A stretch of DNA of 64,000 bases from positions 1 to 64,000 of the forward strand of contig NZ_JAUXVZ010000029.1 of NCBI RefSeq assembly GCF_030680185.1, read 5' to 3'. Below, piece after piece: positions 17,403-27,182 of this stretch. The position numbers and the translations under genes were made by a program. Position 1 is the first letter of the stretch. Each line of letters starts with the position of its first letter. Origin of the DNA: Phenylobacterium sp. (GTDB lineage Bacteria; Pseudomonadota; Alphaproteobacteria; Caulobacterales; Caulobacteraceae). The notes beneath the pieces were generated by a model that saw nothing but the letters and a program-made list of their open reading frames with translations, did no database searches and had not been told where the DNA came from.

Positions 17403-19316
17403 ATGTCATTTCCCGCCACGCATCCGGCGCTCGGCCGGGCGCTCGAGGCGCAAGGCTATGCGACCCCCACCCCCGTCCAGGCCGCCGTGCTGGAGGCGCC
17501 GGAGGGCCGCGACCTGCTGGTGTCGGCCCAGACCGGGTCTGGCAAGACCGTCGCCTTTGGCCTCGCCGCCGCCGCCACCCTGCTGGGTGAAGCCGAGACC
17601 TTCGACCAGGCCGGCGCGCCGCTGGCCCTGGTGATCGCGCCCACCCGCGAACTGGCCCTGCAGGTCAGCCGCGAACTTGAATGGCTCTACGCCCAGGCTA
17701 AGGCCCGCGTGGTCACCTGCGTCGGCGGCATGGATGCGCGGCGCGAGCAGCGCGCCCTGGGCGCCGGCTGCCACATCGTGGTCGGCACCCCCGGCCGCCT
17801 GCGCGACCACCTCGAACGGGGCAATCTGGACCTGTCGGCTCTGAAGGTCGCGGTGCTGGACGAGGCCGACGAGATGCTCGACCTGGGCTTCCGCGAGGAC
17901 CTGGAAGAGATCCTGGATTCCACGCCGATCACCCGCCAGACCCTGCTGTTCTCGGCCACCCTGGCCAAGGACATCGTCGCCCTGGCCCGTCGCTATCAGC
18001 GCGACGCCACCCGCATCGACACCACCCGCCGCGACGAGGCCCACGGGGATATCGCCTATCGCGCCGTCCGCGTGGCGCCCAACGAGGTCGAGAAGGCCGT
18101 CGTCAACCTGCTGCGCTATTACGAGTCGCCCGGCGCCCTGATCTTCTGCGCCACCCGCGAGGCGGTGCGTCACCTGTATGGCGCCCTGCGCGAGCGCGGC
18201 TTCTCGGCCGTGCAGCTGTCGGGCGAACTGAGCCAGAAGGAGCGCGCCGACGCCCTGCAGGCCCTGCGCGATGGCCATGCCCGCGCCTGCGTGGCCACAG
18301 ACGTCGCCGCCCGTGGCCTCGACCTGCCCGATCTGGGTCTCGTCATCCACGCCGAGCTGCCGGTCAACAAGGCCGGCCTGCTCCACCGCAGCGGCCGCAC
18401 CGGCCGGGCCGGGCGCAAGGGCGTCTCGGTTCTGGTCGTGCCCTATACCCGCCGCCGCAAGGCCGAGCAGCTGATCGCCTCGGCCGGCGTCGAAGCCGAG
18501 TGGGCTGGGCCGCCTTCGGGCGAAGAAATCCGCATCCGCGACCAGGAACGCCTGCTGGCCGACCCGATGCTCAATGAGCCCCTGACCGGCGAAGACCTGA
18601 CGCTTGCGCAAAAGCTGCTGGCCGACCGCGGGCCTGAGGCCGTGGCCGCGGCTCTGGTGCGTCTGCACCGCTCGCGGATGCCGGCCCCGGAAGAGCTGTT
18701 CGACGATGTGCGCGACCGCTCGCCGTCCGAGCCGCGCCCGGCGCGGCCCGAGCGCGGCCCCCGCCCTGACGCCATCTCCGACGGCGTCTGGTTCCGCATG
18801 CCCGTCGGCCGCAGCAAGAACGCCGATCCCAAGTGGATCCTGCCGATGATCTGCCGCCTGGGTCACGTGACCAAGAAGGACATCGGCCAGATCCGCATCT
18901 TCGACCGCGAGACCAAGTTCGAGATTTCCAAGGCCGCCGAAGAGCGCTTCCGCGAGGCGATCAAGGCCGCAGGCTCCACCGCCGAAATCCCCGTCGAGGC
19001 CAGCGAGCCCCCCGGCGCCGCGCCGCCGCGCCGCGCCGGTCCGCCGCGCAATCGCGAGGATGGCGACATGTCCCGTCCGGCCCGGCGCGACTTCGGCCCC
19101 CGCCCTGACTCCCGTCCTGACACCCGGGGCGACGCCCGTCCCGACCGCGGCCCGCCCCGCGACCGTCCCCGCGGCGATGGCCCGCCGCCCCGCGGACCGC
19201 GCTCGGGACCGCCGGGCGCCGGCTTCGCCGGTCCCAAGGGTCCGAAGAAGCCCTGGGACCCCACTGCGCCCAAGGGCCCCAAGGGTCCCGGCAAGCCGCG
19301 GAAACCCCGGGACTAG
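17403..19316 (+). CDS. DEAD-box RNA helicase with DbpA-type RNA-binding domain and disordered tail
   Basis: A 637-residue ATP-dependent RNA helicase. Motifs in order: Q motif (YATPTPVQ), motif I AQTGSGKT (Lys48), Ia PTRELALQ, II DEAD in VAVLDEADEMLD, III SAT, and the C-lobe motifs CVATDVAARGLDLPDL and HRSGRTGRAG. After the helicase core, GVWFRMPVGRSKNADPKWIL begins a DbpA-like RNA-binding fold (about residues 455-525). The last 100 residues are an Arg/Gly/Pro-rich disordered tail ending in Lys/Pro repeats, a type of tail linked to RNA condensation in other helicases. It probably acts in ribosome assembly or RNA turnover. Confidence 0.93.
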   Translation: MSFPATHPALGRALEAQGYATPTPVQAAVLEAPEGRDLLVSAQTGSGKTVAFGLAAAATLLGEAETFDQAGAPLALVIAPTRELALQVSRELEWLYAQAKARVVTCVGGMDARREQRALGAGCHIVVGTPGRLRDHLERGNLDLSALKVAVLDEADEMLDLGFREDLEEILDSTPITRQTLLFSATLAKDIVALARRYQRDATRIDTTRRDEAHGDIAYRAVRVAPNEVEKAVVNLLRYYESPGALIFCATREAVRHLYGALRERGFSAVQLSGELSQKERADALQALRDGHARACVATDVAARGLDLPDLGLVIHAELPVNKAGLLHRSGRTGRAGRKGVSVLVVPYTRRRKAEQLIASAGVEAEWAGPPSGEEIRIRDQERLLADPMLNEPLTGEDLTLAQKLLADRGPEAVAAALVRLHRSRMPAPEELFDDVRDRSPSEPRPARPERGPRPDAISDGVWFRMPVGRSKNADPKWILPMICRLGHVTKKDIGQIRIFDRETKFEISKAAEERFREAIKAAGSTAEIPVEASEPPGAAPPRRAGPPRNREDGDMSRPARRDFGPRPDSRPDTRGDARPDRGPPRDRPRGDGPPPRGPRSGPPGAGFAGPKGPKKPWDPTAPKGPKGPGKPRKPRD

Positions 19317-19333
19317 GGCTTAAGAGCCTGCGC

Positions 19334-20884
19334 TCACGCGGTGAGCGCAGGGCCCTTGTAGCTGCCGCGCAGGTCCTTCTTGAGGACCTTGCCGATGTGG
19401 CTGCGGGGCAGATTGTCGATCAGCACCACGTCGGCCAGGCGCTGGGTCTTGCCGACCCGGGCGTTCAGCCAGGTCTTGATGTCGTCCGGCGTCGCGGTCT
19501 TGCCCGGGCGCAGGGTGACATAGGCCACCGGCGTCTCGCCCCAGCGGTCGGACGGCACGCCGACCACGGCCGACTCCAGCACGTCCTCGTGCTTGGCCAG
19601 TTCCAGCTCCATGTCGCTGGGATAGATGTTGAAGCCGCCTGAGATGATCATGTCCTTCTTGCGGTCCATGAGCGTCAGGAAGCCGTCCTCGTCGAAGCGG
19701 CCTACATCCCCGGTACGGATGAAGCGCAGCCCGTCTGGGCTGTACCACTCGGCGTCGCGGGTCTTGCCGGGCTGATTGTGGTAGCCGACCATCATCGCGC
19801 CCGAACGGCCGACCACCTCGCCCACATGGCCCTGGGGAACCTCCTTGCCGTCCTCGTCGATCAGCCGGATGTCGTGACCGTTCATCGGCTGGCCGACCGT
19901 GTGCAGCTTGTCGGGATGCTCGTGGGCCACCAGCATGCAGGAGCCGCCCCCCTCGGTCATGCCGTAGAACTCGATCAGGCCGCCGGGCCAGCGCTTCAGC
20001 ACGTCGGCCTTCACCTCCGGTGAGAAGGGCGCGGAGGTGGAGAACTTCAGCTTGAAGCTGGAGAGGTCATAGGTGTCGAAATCCGGCCGCTCCATGATCC
20101 GGCGGTACTGGACCGGCACCAGCATGGCATGGGTGGCCTTGTGCCGCGCCGCCATCTCCAGGAACTTCTGGGCGTCGAACTTGGGCATCAACACCGCGGC
20201 GCCGCCATTGCCCAGCGTCGGCAGGAAGCTGACCAGGGTTGTGTTCGAATAGAGCGGCGTGGAGACCATGGTCACCGCATCGGTGGAATAGATCCCCCGC
20301 CGCACCTGGCCCCAGCGCATGGCGTGCGGCTGGACGATGCCCTTGGGCGTGCCCGTGGTGCCCGAGGAATAGATGATGTTGAACGGGTCATTCGGCCCAA
20401 CCGTGACGGCCTGCGGCTTGGCGTCCTCAGGCGCCAGCCAGTCCTGGAAGGCCACGCCGGCCGAGGATCCGTCGAGGGCCACGCGCTTGGCGGTGATCTG
20501 ATCAGCCACAGGCTCGAGCAGGGCCGCGACGCCTTCGTCCAGGAAGAAGACCTTGGCGCCGCAATCGTTGAGCATCATCACCAGGCTGTCGGCCGTGGAT
20601 GACGGGGCCAGGGGCGCGGCGGCCGAACCGGCGCGCAGGGCGCCCATGAAGACCGCGGCATATTCCAGCGAGGTCGTGGCGCAGATGGCGGCGGCCTCAT
20701 GCGGGCCGACGCCGTCGCGCTGAAGCGCCGCAGCGATACGGTCCATCAGCAGGGTCAGGCCCGCATAGTCGAGGGTGCGCTCGCCATCGACCAGGGCTAT
20801 GTGGTCCCCCCGCTCGCGGGCCTGCGAGGCGATCAGTTCCGCCAGGGTCCCGAAGTCCTGGCCCATCAGTTCCTCGGTGGTCAT
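19334..20884 (-). CDS. AMP-dependent acyl-CoA synthetase/ligase
   Basis: A 516-residue ANL-superfamily enzyme that adenylates a carboxylic acid and transfers it to CoA. The phosphate-binding loop is IIYSSGTTGTPKGIV, the A5-like motif is EFYGMTEGGG, the A7 region is FIRTGDVGRFDEDGFL, and the hinge is MDRKKDMIISGGFNIYPSD. The C-terminal lysine lies in GKVLKKDLRG. The substrate may be a medium/long-chain or aromatic acid; it cannot be resolved by eye. The ATG at 20884 is well placed. It ends 17 bases from the convergent helicase gene. Confidence 0.9.
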   Translation of the reverse strand: MTTEELMGQDFGTLAELIASQARERGDHIALVDGERTLDYAGLTLLMDRIAAALQRDGVGPHEAAAICATTSLEYAAVFMGALRAGSAAAPLAPSSTADSLVMMLNDCGAKVFFLDEGVAALLEPVADQITAKRVALDGSSAGVAFQDWLAPEDAKPQAVTVGPNDPFNIIYSSGTTGTPKGIVQPHAMRWGQVRRGIYSTDAVTMVSTPLYSNTTLVSFLPTLGNGGAAVLMPKFDAQKFLEMAARHKATHAMLVPVQYRRIMERPDFDTYDLSSFKLKFSTSAPFSPEVKADVLKRWPGGLIEFYGMTEGGGSCMLVAHEHPDKLHTVGQPMNGHDIRLIDEDGKEVPQGHVGEVVGRSGAMMVGYHNQPGKTRDAEWYSPDGLRFIRTGDVGRFDEDGFLTLMDRKKDMIISGGFNIYPSDMELELAKHEDVLESAVVGVPSDRWGETPVAYVTLRPGKTATPDDIKTWLNARVGKTQRLADVVLIDNLPRSHIGKVLKKDLRGSYKGPALTA

Positions 20885-21085
20885 GGCGGCGTCCCTTCCT
20901 GTGCGAAATTCAGGGGTCGGAAGTAGCGCGGAAACCCGAGGCGCAGCAACTGCGGCGAGCCTGGATCGCGCTCTGAGGCGGCTGCGCCGTGCGGCTGTCG
21001 GCGAATGGACGCAGAAGCCTCGTCGCCCATTGCATGCCCAGCCGGCTTCGCTAGCTTGCGCGCAGATTTCCAGGGGTCAGCCGAC

Positions 21086-21616
21086 ATGCGCACAGTATCG
21101 AATTGGGTCGCCGGGGCGATCGTCGCCACAAGCCTGGCCAGCTGCGGTCAGGGCGACAACACGGCGGCTTCGGGCGCTCAGCCCACGCCGGCGCCGACCG
21201 CAGCCGAGCAGCAGGCCCTGCTGGCCGCCCTGCCCGCCCCCTACAACACCGCCGACCTGGAGAACGGTCGTCGGCAGTTCGGCCTCTGCCGATCCTGCCA
21301 CACGGTGGTGGAGGGCGGTCCGAACATGACCGGCCCCAATCTGCACGGCGTTTTCGGCCGTCCGGCGGCCTCGGTCGAGGGCTATCGCTATTCCGAGGCG
21401 CTGCAGAAGGCCGGCTTCGTCTGGGACGCCGAGCGTCTCGACGCCTGGCTGGCCAACCCGCGCACCTATCTGCCCGGCAATCGCATGACCTTTGTCGGCC
21501 TCGACGATCCCAAGAAGCGCATCGACCTGATCGCCTATCTGAAGGTGGAGTCGGGTTTCGCCCCCGGCGAGGCCCCGGCGCCTGATCCGGAGGCTGTGGC
21601 GCCCGCCGGTTCGTAA
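21086..21616 (+). CDS. Lipoprotein c-type cytochrome (class I, cytochrome c2-like)
   Basis: A 176-residue monoheme cytochrome. The signal peptide ends in a lipobox LASC (Cys20), so the protein is probably lipid-anchored to the periplasmic side of a membrane. An Ala/Pro/Thr linker precedes the heme site CRSCH at residues 68-72. The axial Met is expected in GNRMTFVGL (Met134). A disordered Pro/Glu tail ends the protein. I start at 21086 rather than 21005 because only this start puts the signal peptide at the N-terminus. It is likely a soluble-type electron carrier tethered to the membrane. Confidence 0.88.
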   Translation: MRTVSNWVAGAIVATSLASCGQGDNTAASGAQPTPAPTAAEQQALLAALPAPYNTADLENGRRQFGLCRSCHTVVEGGPNMTGPNLHGVFGRPAASVEGYRYSEALQKAGFVWDAERLDAWLANPRTYLPGNRMTFVGLDDPKKRIDLIAYLKVESGFAPGEAPAPDPEAVAPAGS

Positions 21617-21660
21617 AACACGAATGACGTGCGATTTCGAGCGCCCACAACCTTGACGAT

Positions 21661-21811
21661 TTGTGTGGCCGACCCCACCTTGATGAGGTCACGGTCACGT
21701 TGCATCTGTCGATCGCGGCAATCGCCCCGAAGCCACACAAGGTTTCGGGGCGCCCCCCAATCCTGACGACTGGGCCTTCCCCTGCCCCCCGGGGGAAGGC
21801 CTCTTTCGTTT
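21661..21811 (+). ncRNA. Possible structured RNA or complex 3' UTR ending in a terminator
   Basis: The segment has no plausible gene but much secondary structure. A 9-bp stem (CGCCCCGAA at 21723-21731 with TTCGGGGCG at 21744-21752) encloses a loop beginning GCCACACAA (21732-21740), which is itself the exact complement of TTGTGTGGC at 21661-21669. A strong hairpin (21773-21801) followed by TCTTTCGTTT ends it. It could be a small RNA, or the 3' UTR of the cytochrome c gene. No family recognised. Confidence 0.3.
21773..21811 (+). terminator. Intrinsic terminator
   Basis: Stem GGCCTTCCCC (21773-21782) pairs with GGGGAAGGCC (21792-21801) across a 9-base loop, followed by TCTTTCGTTT. It probably ends transcription from the cytochrome c side. 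The RND permease gene converges from the other side. Confidence 0.65.
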
Positions 21812-21838
21812 GAGGGCGCCGCCCAGCAGTCCGCGAGA

Positions 21839-24800
21839 CTATTCCGCAGCGTTGGCGACGCGGGCCTGCTCGGCCTCTTCGAAGGCTTCGATGCGCCGGG
21901 CCATGTGCTCGGGCGACTTCGTGAACCGGGCCAGCAGGTTGTAGAACACCGGCACGATGAACAGGGTCAGCATCGTGGCGAAGATGGCCCCGAAGAAGAT
22001 GACCACCCCGATGGACCGGCGGGACTCGCCGCCTGCCCCGCCCCAGACGATCAGCGGGATGGCGCCGGCCGCCGCCGAGATCGAGGTCATGATGATCGGA
22101 CGCAGACGCAGGGTCGACGCCTCGATCACGGCCTCGCGGATCGACAGGCCCTCGTCGCGCAGCTGGTTGGAGAATTCGACGATCAGGATGCCGTTCTTGG
22201 CCGCGATGCCGACCATGATGATCAGGCCGATCTGACTGTAGGTGTTGATGGTCGAGCCTGCGACCAGCAGGCCAAACAGCCCGCCCAGGGCGGCCACCGG
22301 CACGGTCAACATGATCACCGCCGGATGGATCCAGCTTTCAAACTGGGCGGCCAGCACCAGGAAGACCAGCAGCAGAGCAAGCCCAAAGGCCAGGCCAACG
22401 GCGCCGCCGGCCTCCAGATAGTCTCGAGCGCCGCCGCCCCACAGGACGCCCACCCCGCCAGGCTGCTTCTCCACCTCGGCCTCGAAGAAGGCGATAGCGT
22501 CGCCCATCGTATAGCCCGGGTTGAGCTGAGCGCTGAGGTTGATGGACCTGGACCGATCCGTCCGTTCGCGGTCTGGCGTGTCACCGCGCACCTCTGAGGT
22601 GACGACAGAGGCCAGCGGGATGGTCGCCCCCGACTCCGATCGCACATAGAGGTTGTTGAGGTCCTCCTGCGTCATCCGCTGGTCGCGGCCCGTCTGAAGG
22701 ATGACGTCATACTCGCGGCCCTCGCGAATATAGGTGGTGACCCGTCGCGAGCCGAACATGGTCTCCAGCGCGCGACCGACCGCCTGGGTCGAGACGCCAA
22801 GAGCGGCCGCCTTTTCCCGGTCGATAGTGACCAGCAGGCGCGGCGACGTCGGCTCATAGTTGAGCCGCACCCGGGCAAGCCCTGGATTCTGCTCGGCGGC
22901 GGCCTGAAGCGGCCGGAGCCACGCGGCGATCTGCTCATACTCTGTGCCGACCGCGATCAGATCGACGCTGTTGCCTTCGCTGCCGCGCAAGGCCGGACGG
23001 ACAAAGGCGATCGCTCGGACCCCGGTGACCTGTTCCAGCTCCTTGTTCAGCTGGGCCGCGAGTTCGTTGGAGTCGACGCCGCCTTCGGGGACGGTCACAT
23101 TGCCGTTGCCGGTGTTGTACTGCGTGCCGCCGAACCGGGGCATGGAGATGAGGTAGCGAGACACCTCGCCGGCCTCATACATCTCCATCAGACGCGCCTC
23201 GATCTGCTTCACAGCATCGTAGGTGTAGTCGAAGCCCGCGCCCTCCGGACCATTGATGCTGATGTCCACGCGGCCGCGATCTTCCTCGGGCACAAGCTCG
23301 CTGGGCAGATATCGGAAGACGCCAAACGCCGCGACCGCCAGGACGAGGACCACAAGCCCGGTCGCCCAGGTGGCCGCCCGCTTGCCCAGGAGAAAATCCA
23401 GGGACGCGTGATAAGACGCGCGAAGCTTGTCCATAGACCCATCGACCGTGCGGGCGATGATCCCCTGCCCCTTGGCCGGGCGCAGAAGCTTGGAGGCCAG
23501 CATGGGCGACAGGCTGAGCGCCAGCACGGAGGAGAAGGCCACGGCCGCAGCGACGGCGACGGCCAGTTCGACGAACAGCCGGCCAATATAGCCCGGCAGG
23601 AACATGAGCGGCGCAAAGACCGCCATCAGCACAATGGTGGTCGCCATGACGGCGAAGAACACCTGCCGGGCGCCCCGCTGGGCGGCCACGGGGGCCGGCT
23701 CGCCCTCGTCCACCCGTCGCTGGATGTTCTCGACCACGACGATGGCGTCATCCACCACGAGGCCGATCGCGAGCACCAAGGCCAGCAAGGTCAGCAGATT
23801 CAGGGAGAAACCAAGCGGGGCCAGGACAATGAAGGTCGAAAGAATGCAGATGGGCGCGACCACGGTCGGAATGATCGCCGCCCGCCAGGTGCCCAAAAAG
23901 ATGAAGTTCACCAGCCCGACGATCGCCAGGCAGATGCCCATCGTGATCCAGACCTCTTCCAGGGCGTGCCGGGTGAAGACGGTGAAATCGACCGCAACCT
24001 CCAGCTGGGTGCCCTCGGGAAGGCCGCGGTTCAGTTCCGGCAGCAGGGCGCGGATGCCGTCGGAGATTTCCAGGTCATTGGCCTGGGACTGACGGGTAAC
24101 GGGAATGCCGACCTGGTCCCGTCCGTTGGACCGGAACATGCGGCGACGCTCATCGGCCTCTTCGGACACGCGCGCGATATCGCCCAGACGGGTCACATAG
24201 CCGCCGGGGCCCGACGTGGTGACCGGCAGGTTCGAAAATTCTTCGGGCGTCGTGTAACCGCGGGCGACCCGGATGGTGAAGTCCTTGGCCTCGGCCTCCA
24301 GCGAACCGGCCGGCAGCTCGAGGTTCTGGCTGTTCAGCGCGTTCTCGACATCGGCGACCGTGACGTTGCGAGCCGCCATCGCCTGGGGATCGAGCCAGAT
24401 CCGCATGGCGTAGTTCTGAGCGCCGCCCACTCCGACCTGGGCGACCCCTGGCACTGTCGAGATGCGCTCCACAAGATAGCGGTTGGCGTAGTCCGTCAGC
24501 TGCAGGCGGTTGAGCGTCGTCGACGACAGGGCCAGGAAGATGATCGGCTGGGCGTCGGCGTCGGCCTTACGGATCTGCGGCGGGTCGGCCTGCAGCGGCA
24601 GGTTGGCCGAAACGCGAGACACCGCATCGCGCACGTCATTGGCCGCGGCGTCGAGGTCGCGGCTGAGCTTGAACTGGATGTTGATCCGCGACGAGCCGTC
24701 CCGTGACCCCGAGGTCATCCGGTCGACGCCTTCGATGCCGGCGACCTGGCGCTCGATCACCTCGGTGATCCGCTCCTCGATCACCTCGGAAGATGCGCCG

Positions 24801-24955
24801 CGGTAGTCGGTGCTGATCGAAATCACCGGGGGATCGACGGCCGGCAACTCCCGCACCGTCATCTGGGTGAAGGAGGCGAGCCCGACCACACACAGGATGA
24901 TCGCCGCAACCGCAGCAAATACCGGACGACGGACGGAGAGGTCCGAGAGGGTCAT
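21839..24955 (-). CDS. RND multidrug efflux permease (AcrB/MexF, HAE1 family)
   Basis: A 1038-residue inner-membrane proton-driven exporter, normal length for the HAE1 family. It has the N-terminal SDLSVRRPVFAAVAAIILCV helix, two large periplasmic loops, the family stretch ALVLAIGLVVDDAIVVVENI with the adjacent Asp pair of TM4 needed for proton transfer, and GGLFGLLVAGSTINTYSQIG in the C-terminal half. It is translated after the adaptor gene with a 4-base overlap. No outer-membrane channel gene lies next to it, so it must borrow a TolC-like partner from elsewhere. Substrates unknown. Confidence 0.93.
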   Translation of the reverse strand: MTLSDLSVRRPVFAAVAAIILCVVGLASFTQMTVRELPAVDPPVISISTDYRGASSEVIEERITEVIERQVAGIEGVDRMTSGSRDGSSRINIQFKLSRDLDAAANDVRDAVSRVSANLPLQADPPQIRKADADAQPIIFLALSSTTLNRLQLTDYANRYLVERISTVPGVAQVGVGGAQNYAMRIWLDPQAMAARNVTVADVENALNSQNLELPAGSLEAEAKDFTIRVARGYTTPEEFSNLPVTTSGPGGYVTRLGDIARVSEEADERRRMFRSNGRDQVGIPVTRQSQANDLEISDGIRALLPELNRGLPEGTQLEVAVDFTVFTRHALEEVWITMGICLAIVGLVNFIFLGTWRAAIIPTVVAPICILSTFIVLAPLGFSLNLLTLLALVLAIGLVVDDAIVVVENIQRRVDEGEPAPVAAQRGARQVFFAVMATTIVLMAVFAPLMFLPGYIGRLFVELAVAVAAAVAFSSVLALSLSPMLASKLLRPAKGQGIIARTVDGSMDKLRASYHASLDFLLGKRAATWATGLVVLVLAVAAFGVFRYLPSELVPEEDRGRVDISINGPEGAGFDYTYDAVKQIEARLMEMYEAGEVSRYLISMPRFGGTQYNTGNGNVTVPEGGVDSNELAAQLNKELEQVTGVRAIAFVRPALRGSEGNSVDLIAVGTEYEQIAAWLRPLQAAAEQNPGLARVRLNYEPTSPRLLVTIDREKAAALGVSTQAVGRALETMFGSRRVTTYIREGREYDVILQTGRDQRMTQEDLNNLYVRSESGATIPLASVVTSEVRGDTPDRERTDRSRSINLSAQLNPGYTMGDAIAFFEAEVEKQPGGVGVLWGGGARDYLEAGGAVGLAFGLALLLVFLVLAAQFESWIHPAVIMLTVPVAALGGLFGLLVAGSTINTYSQIGLIIMVGIAAKNGILIVEFSNQLRDEGLSIREAVIEASTLRLRPIIMTSISAAAGAIPLIVWGGAGGESRRSIGVVIFFGAIFATMLTLFIVPVFYNLLARFTKSPEHMARRIEAFEEAEQARVANAAE

Positions 24956-26103
24956 GCGCCTGGCCGTTCCGATGCGGGCTCGACGCCGGCGACGTCAGAG
25001 GGCGATTGGGTCTCGGCGACGCGGACCGGCTGTCCGCCGGTGACCTTGTTCACGCCGTTGGCGACGATGCGATCACCAGCCTCCAGGCCACTACGGATCT
25101 CGACGAAGCCATTCTGGCGCATGCCGGCCTCCACTGGGCGCTGCTCGGCCCGCGTGCCGTTCTCGCCATCGGCGATCAGGAACACGAAGGAGGACGAGCC
25201 CTGCACCGAGACCGACGCCTCAGGCACCGCCAGGCTTTCGCGTTGGCCGCGGGAAAGGGCCACCCGCATCATCATGCCAGGCCTCAGCAGCCGGTCAGGA
25301 TTGGGGAAGATGGCGCGGGCGGTGATCGCCCGTGTGGACTCATCGACGCGGGTGTCCAGGGTTTCGATCGTTCCGCGGATCTGGGTGTCCGGATAGACGT
25401 CGCTGGTGGCGACGATGGTCTGGCCCGTCCGCAACCCGGCCAGGTAACGCTCCGGCACCTGGAAATCGACGCGAACCGAGGACAGGTCGTCCAGGGTCAC
25501 GATGGTCGTGCCCGGATTGACCAGGGCGCCTGGGGTGATGTCCGTCAGGCCGACCACCCCGGCGAAGGGCGCGCGGATCAGGCGATCGCCGCGACGGGCC
25601 TCGGCGGCGGCTAGGTCGGCCTGGGCCGTCAGATAGGCCGCCTGGTGTTCGTCCACTGCGGCCTTCGAAGCGAAGCCCTGCTCGGCCAGCGTTTTCCAGC
25701 GCTCCAAGGTGCGCTCGGCCTGCAGGGCGCGAGCCCGGGCCTGCTCGACCCCGGCATTCTGTTCGGCGTCCTTGAGTTCAACGAGAACATCGCCCCGCGA
25801 CACGAACTGGCCGTCGGTGAACCTCACCCGCTCGACGAGCTGGGTGGCCGCCGCCGTCAGCGTCACCGACTGACGCCCCTTGGCCACGCCGAGGAGTTCG
25901 ACCGTATCGTTGAAGTTCCGGGTGCTCACCGCCGTGGCCGCCACCGGCACGCCGCCGCCGGGGCCGCCCGGCCCCCCGGGGCCCCGAGCCTGGACCTGCT
26001 CGCCGCCCATGACCATGCGCAGGCCGCCCACAATGACCATGATCAAGACGATGACGAGGGCGCCGGCGAGGAAGAAATGGCGTCTTACCAATGCAGGCTC
26101 CAT
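24952..26103 (-). CDS. RND efflux periplasmic adaptor (membrane fusion protein)
   Basis: A roughly 383-residue adaptor linking the RND pump to an outer-membrane channel. One N-terminal membrane helix (FFLAGALVIVLIMVIVGGL) is followed by a Gly/Pro spacer, the lipoyl-like half-motifs (VSRGDVLVELKD and RLIRAPFAGVVGLTDITPGA), a helical hairpin of about residues 100-160, and beta-barrel and membrane-proximal domains. The start is uncertain: the ATG at 26103 gives a standard N-terminus, while an in-frame TTG at 26145 would add 14 residues. It heads a two-gene operon with the permease. Confidence 0.9.
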   Translation of the reverse strand: MEPALVRRHFFLAGALVIVLIMVIVGGLRMVMGGEQVQARGPGGPGGPGGGVPVAATAVSTRNFNDTVELLGVAKGRQSVTLTAAATQLVERVRFTDGQFVSRGDVLVELKDAEQNAGVEQARARALQAERTLERWKTLAEQGFASKAAVDEHQAAYLTAQADLAAAEARRGDRLIRAPFAGVVGLTDITPGALVNPGTTIVTLDDLSSVRVDFQVPERYLAGLRTGQTIVATSDVYPDTQIRGTIETLDTRVDESTRAITARAIFPNPDRLLRPGMMMRVALSRGQRESLAVPEASVSVQGSSSFVFLIADGENGTRAEQRPVEAGMRQNGFVEIRSGLEAGDRIVANGVNKVTGGQPVRVAETQSPSDVAGVEPASERPGA

Positions 26104-26338
26104 CGCTCCGGCGGGGGGAGCGTGCGAATGACGTGACACGGACAAAAGGACTCAGCGGAAAGGCTTACGCCGCGTCCAGTAACAGAACGATGGCCGTACG
26201 TGTCGGCTTTGAAACACGAGACCTCTCGCTGAATATTCGAGCCGTCCTAACAAAAAGATGCGCTCATCCGCCTATGAAAATGTCGCCACGTGCTCAAAAC
26301 GCAGGCTGGCCTTAGCCCGCCCACACCGCACCGGACGA

Positions 26339-27109
26339 TCAGGCGTCGTAGCCCGGCGATTCGCGGTCGAGGCGGCGCAGACAGCCGGGCCAGGCGAGCT
26401 TGCCGCCAATGCCGCGGGCGACCTGCGAGCGCACCTCGGCCTGTGAGGTCTCAGGAGCGAAGAGCACGTTCTCCCGACCGGCCGACAGGGCCATGACCTG
26501 CTGCTTGCAGGCCCGCTCCAGATAGAACATGCCGATCCAGCAGTCGGCGGCGCTTGAGCCCACGGACAGGGTGCCGTGATTGCGCAGCAGCATCAGCGTC
26601 TTGTCGCCGATGTCGGCCACCAGGCGCTCGCGCTCGTCCAGGTTCAGGGCGATGCCTTCATAGTCATGATAGGCGAGCCTCGGCAGCACAATCAGGGCAT
26701 GCTGCGACAGGGGCAGCAGGCCTTCCTTCTGGGCGGCGACGGCGACCCCCTGGTCGGAATGCAGGTGCATGACGAACTTGGCGTCTTCCCGGGCCTCATG
26801 AATGGCAGAGTGGATCGTGAAACCCGCCGGATTGATGAAGTAGGGCGTGTCCTGGAGGATGTTTCCCTGCAGATCGATCTTCACCAGCGACGAGGCGGTG
26901 ATCTCCTCGAACAGCATCCCATAGGGGTTGATCAGGAAGTGGTGCTCAGGCCCCGGAATGCGCGCCGAGATGTGGGTGTAGATCAGGTCGTCCCAGCCGT
27001 GCAGGGCCACCAGCCGATAGAGCGCGGCCAACTCGACCCGAGCCTGCCACTCCTCGGTGCTCACCTTGCCCTGCAGGGACATCACGACGCCGGCGGATCC
27101 ATCGGCCAT
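26339..27109 (-). CDS. Class II aldolase/adducin family protein
   Basis: A 256-residue zinc-type aldolase-fold protein. Metal-binding histidines are in VMHLHSDQG and LLRNHGTLSVG, and the N-terminal DLIYTHISARIPG is typical of the family. Members include fuculose-phosphate aldolase and many hydrolases or decarboxylases of unknown substrate; the C-terminal region is short of the features that would choose among them. The gene lies 73 bases downstream of glpK on the same strand and may be cotranscribed with it. Confidence 0.87.
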   Translation of the reverse strand: MADGSAGVVMSLQGKVSTEEWQARVELAALYRLVALHGWDDLIYTHISARIPGPEHHFLINPYGMLFEEITASSLVKIDLQGNILQDTPYFINPAGFTIHSAIHEAREDAKFVMHLHSDQGVAVAAQKEGLLPLSQHALIVLPRLAYHDYEGIALNLDERERLVADIGDKTLMLLRNHGTLSVGSSAADCWIGMFYLERACKQQVMALSAGRENVLFAPETSQAEVRSQVARGIGGKLAWPGCLRRLDRESPGYDA

Positions 27110-27182
27110 GACGGCCTCCCTTGGTTCTTATTCTGTCCCTTCAGAGTCCATCTCCAGCCGGCGATCGTCAAGGGCTGGACGC

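Noticed and set aside
23408..24706. 432-residue plus-strand frame opposite the RND permease
   Set aside because: Antisense to a complete RND permease; composition is typical of a shadow frame.
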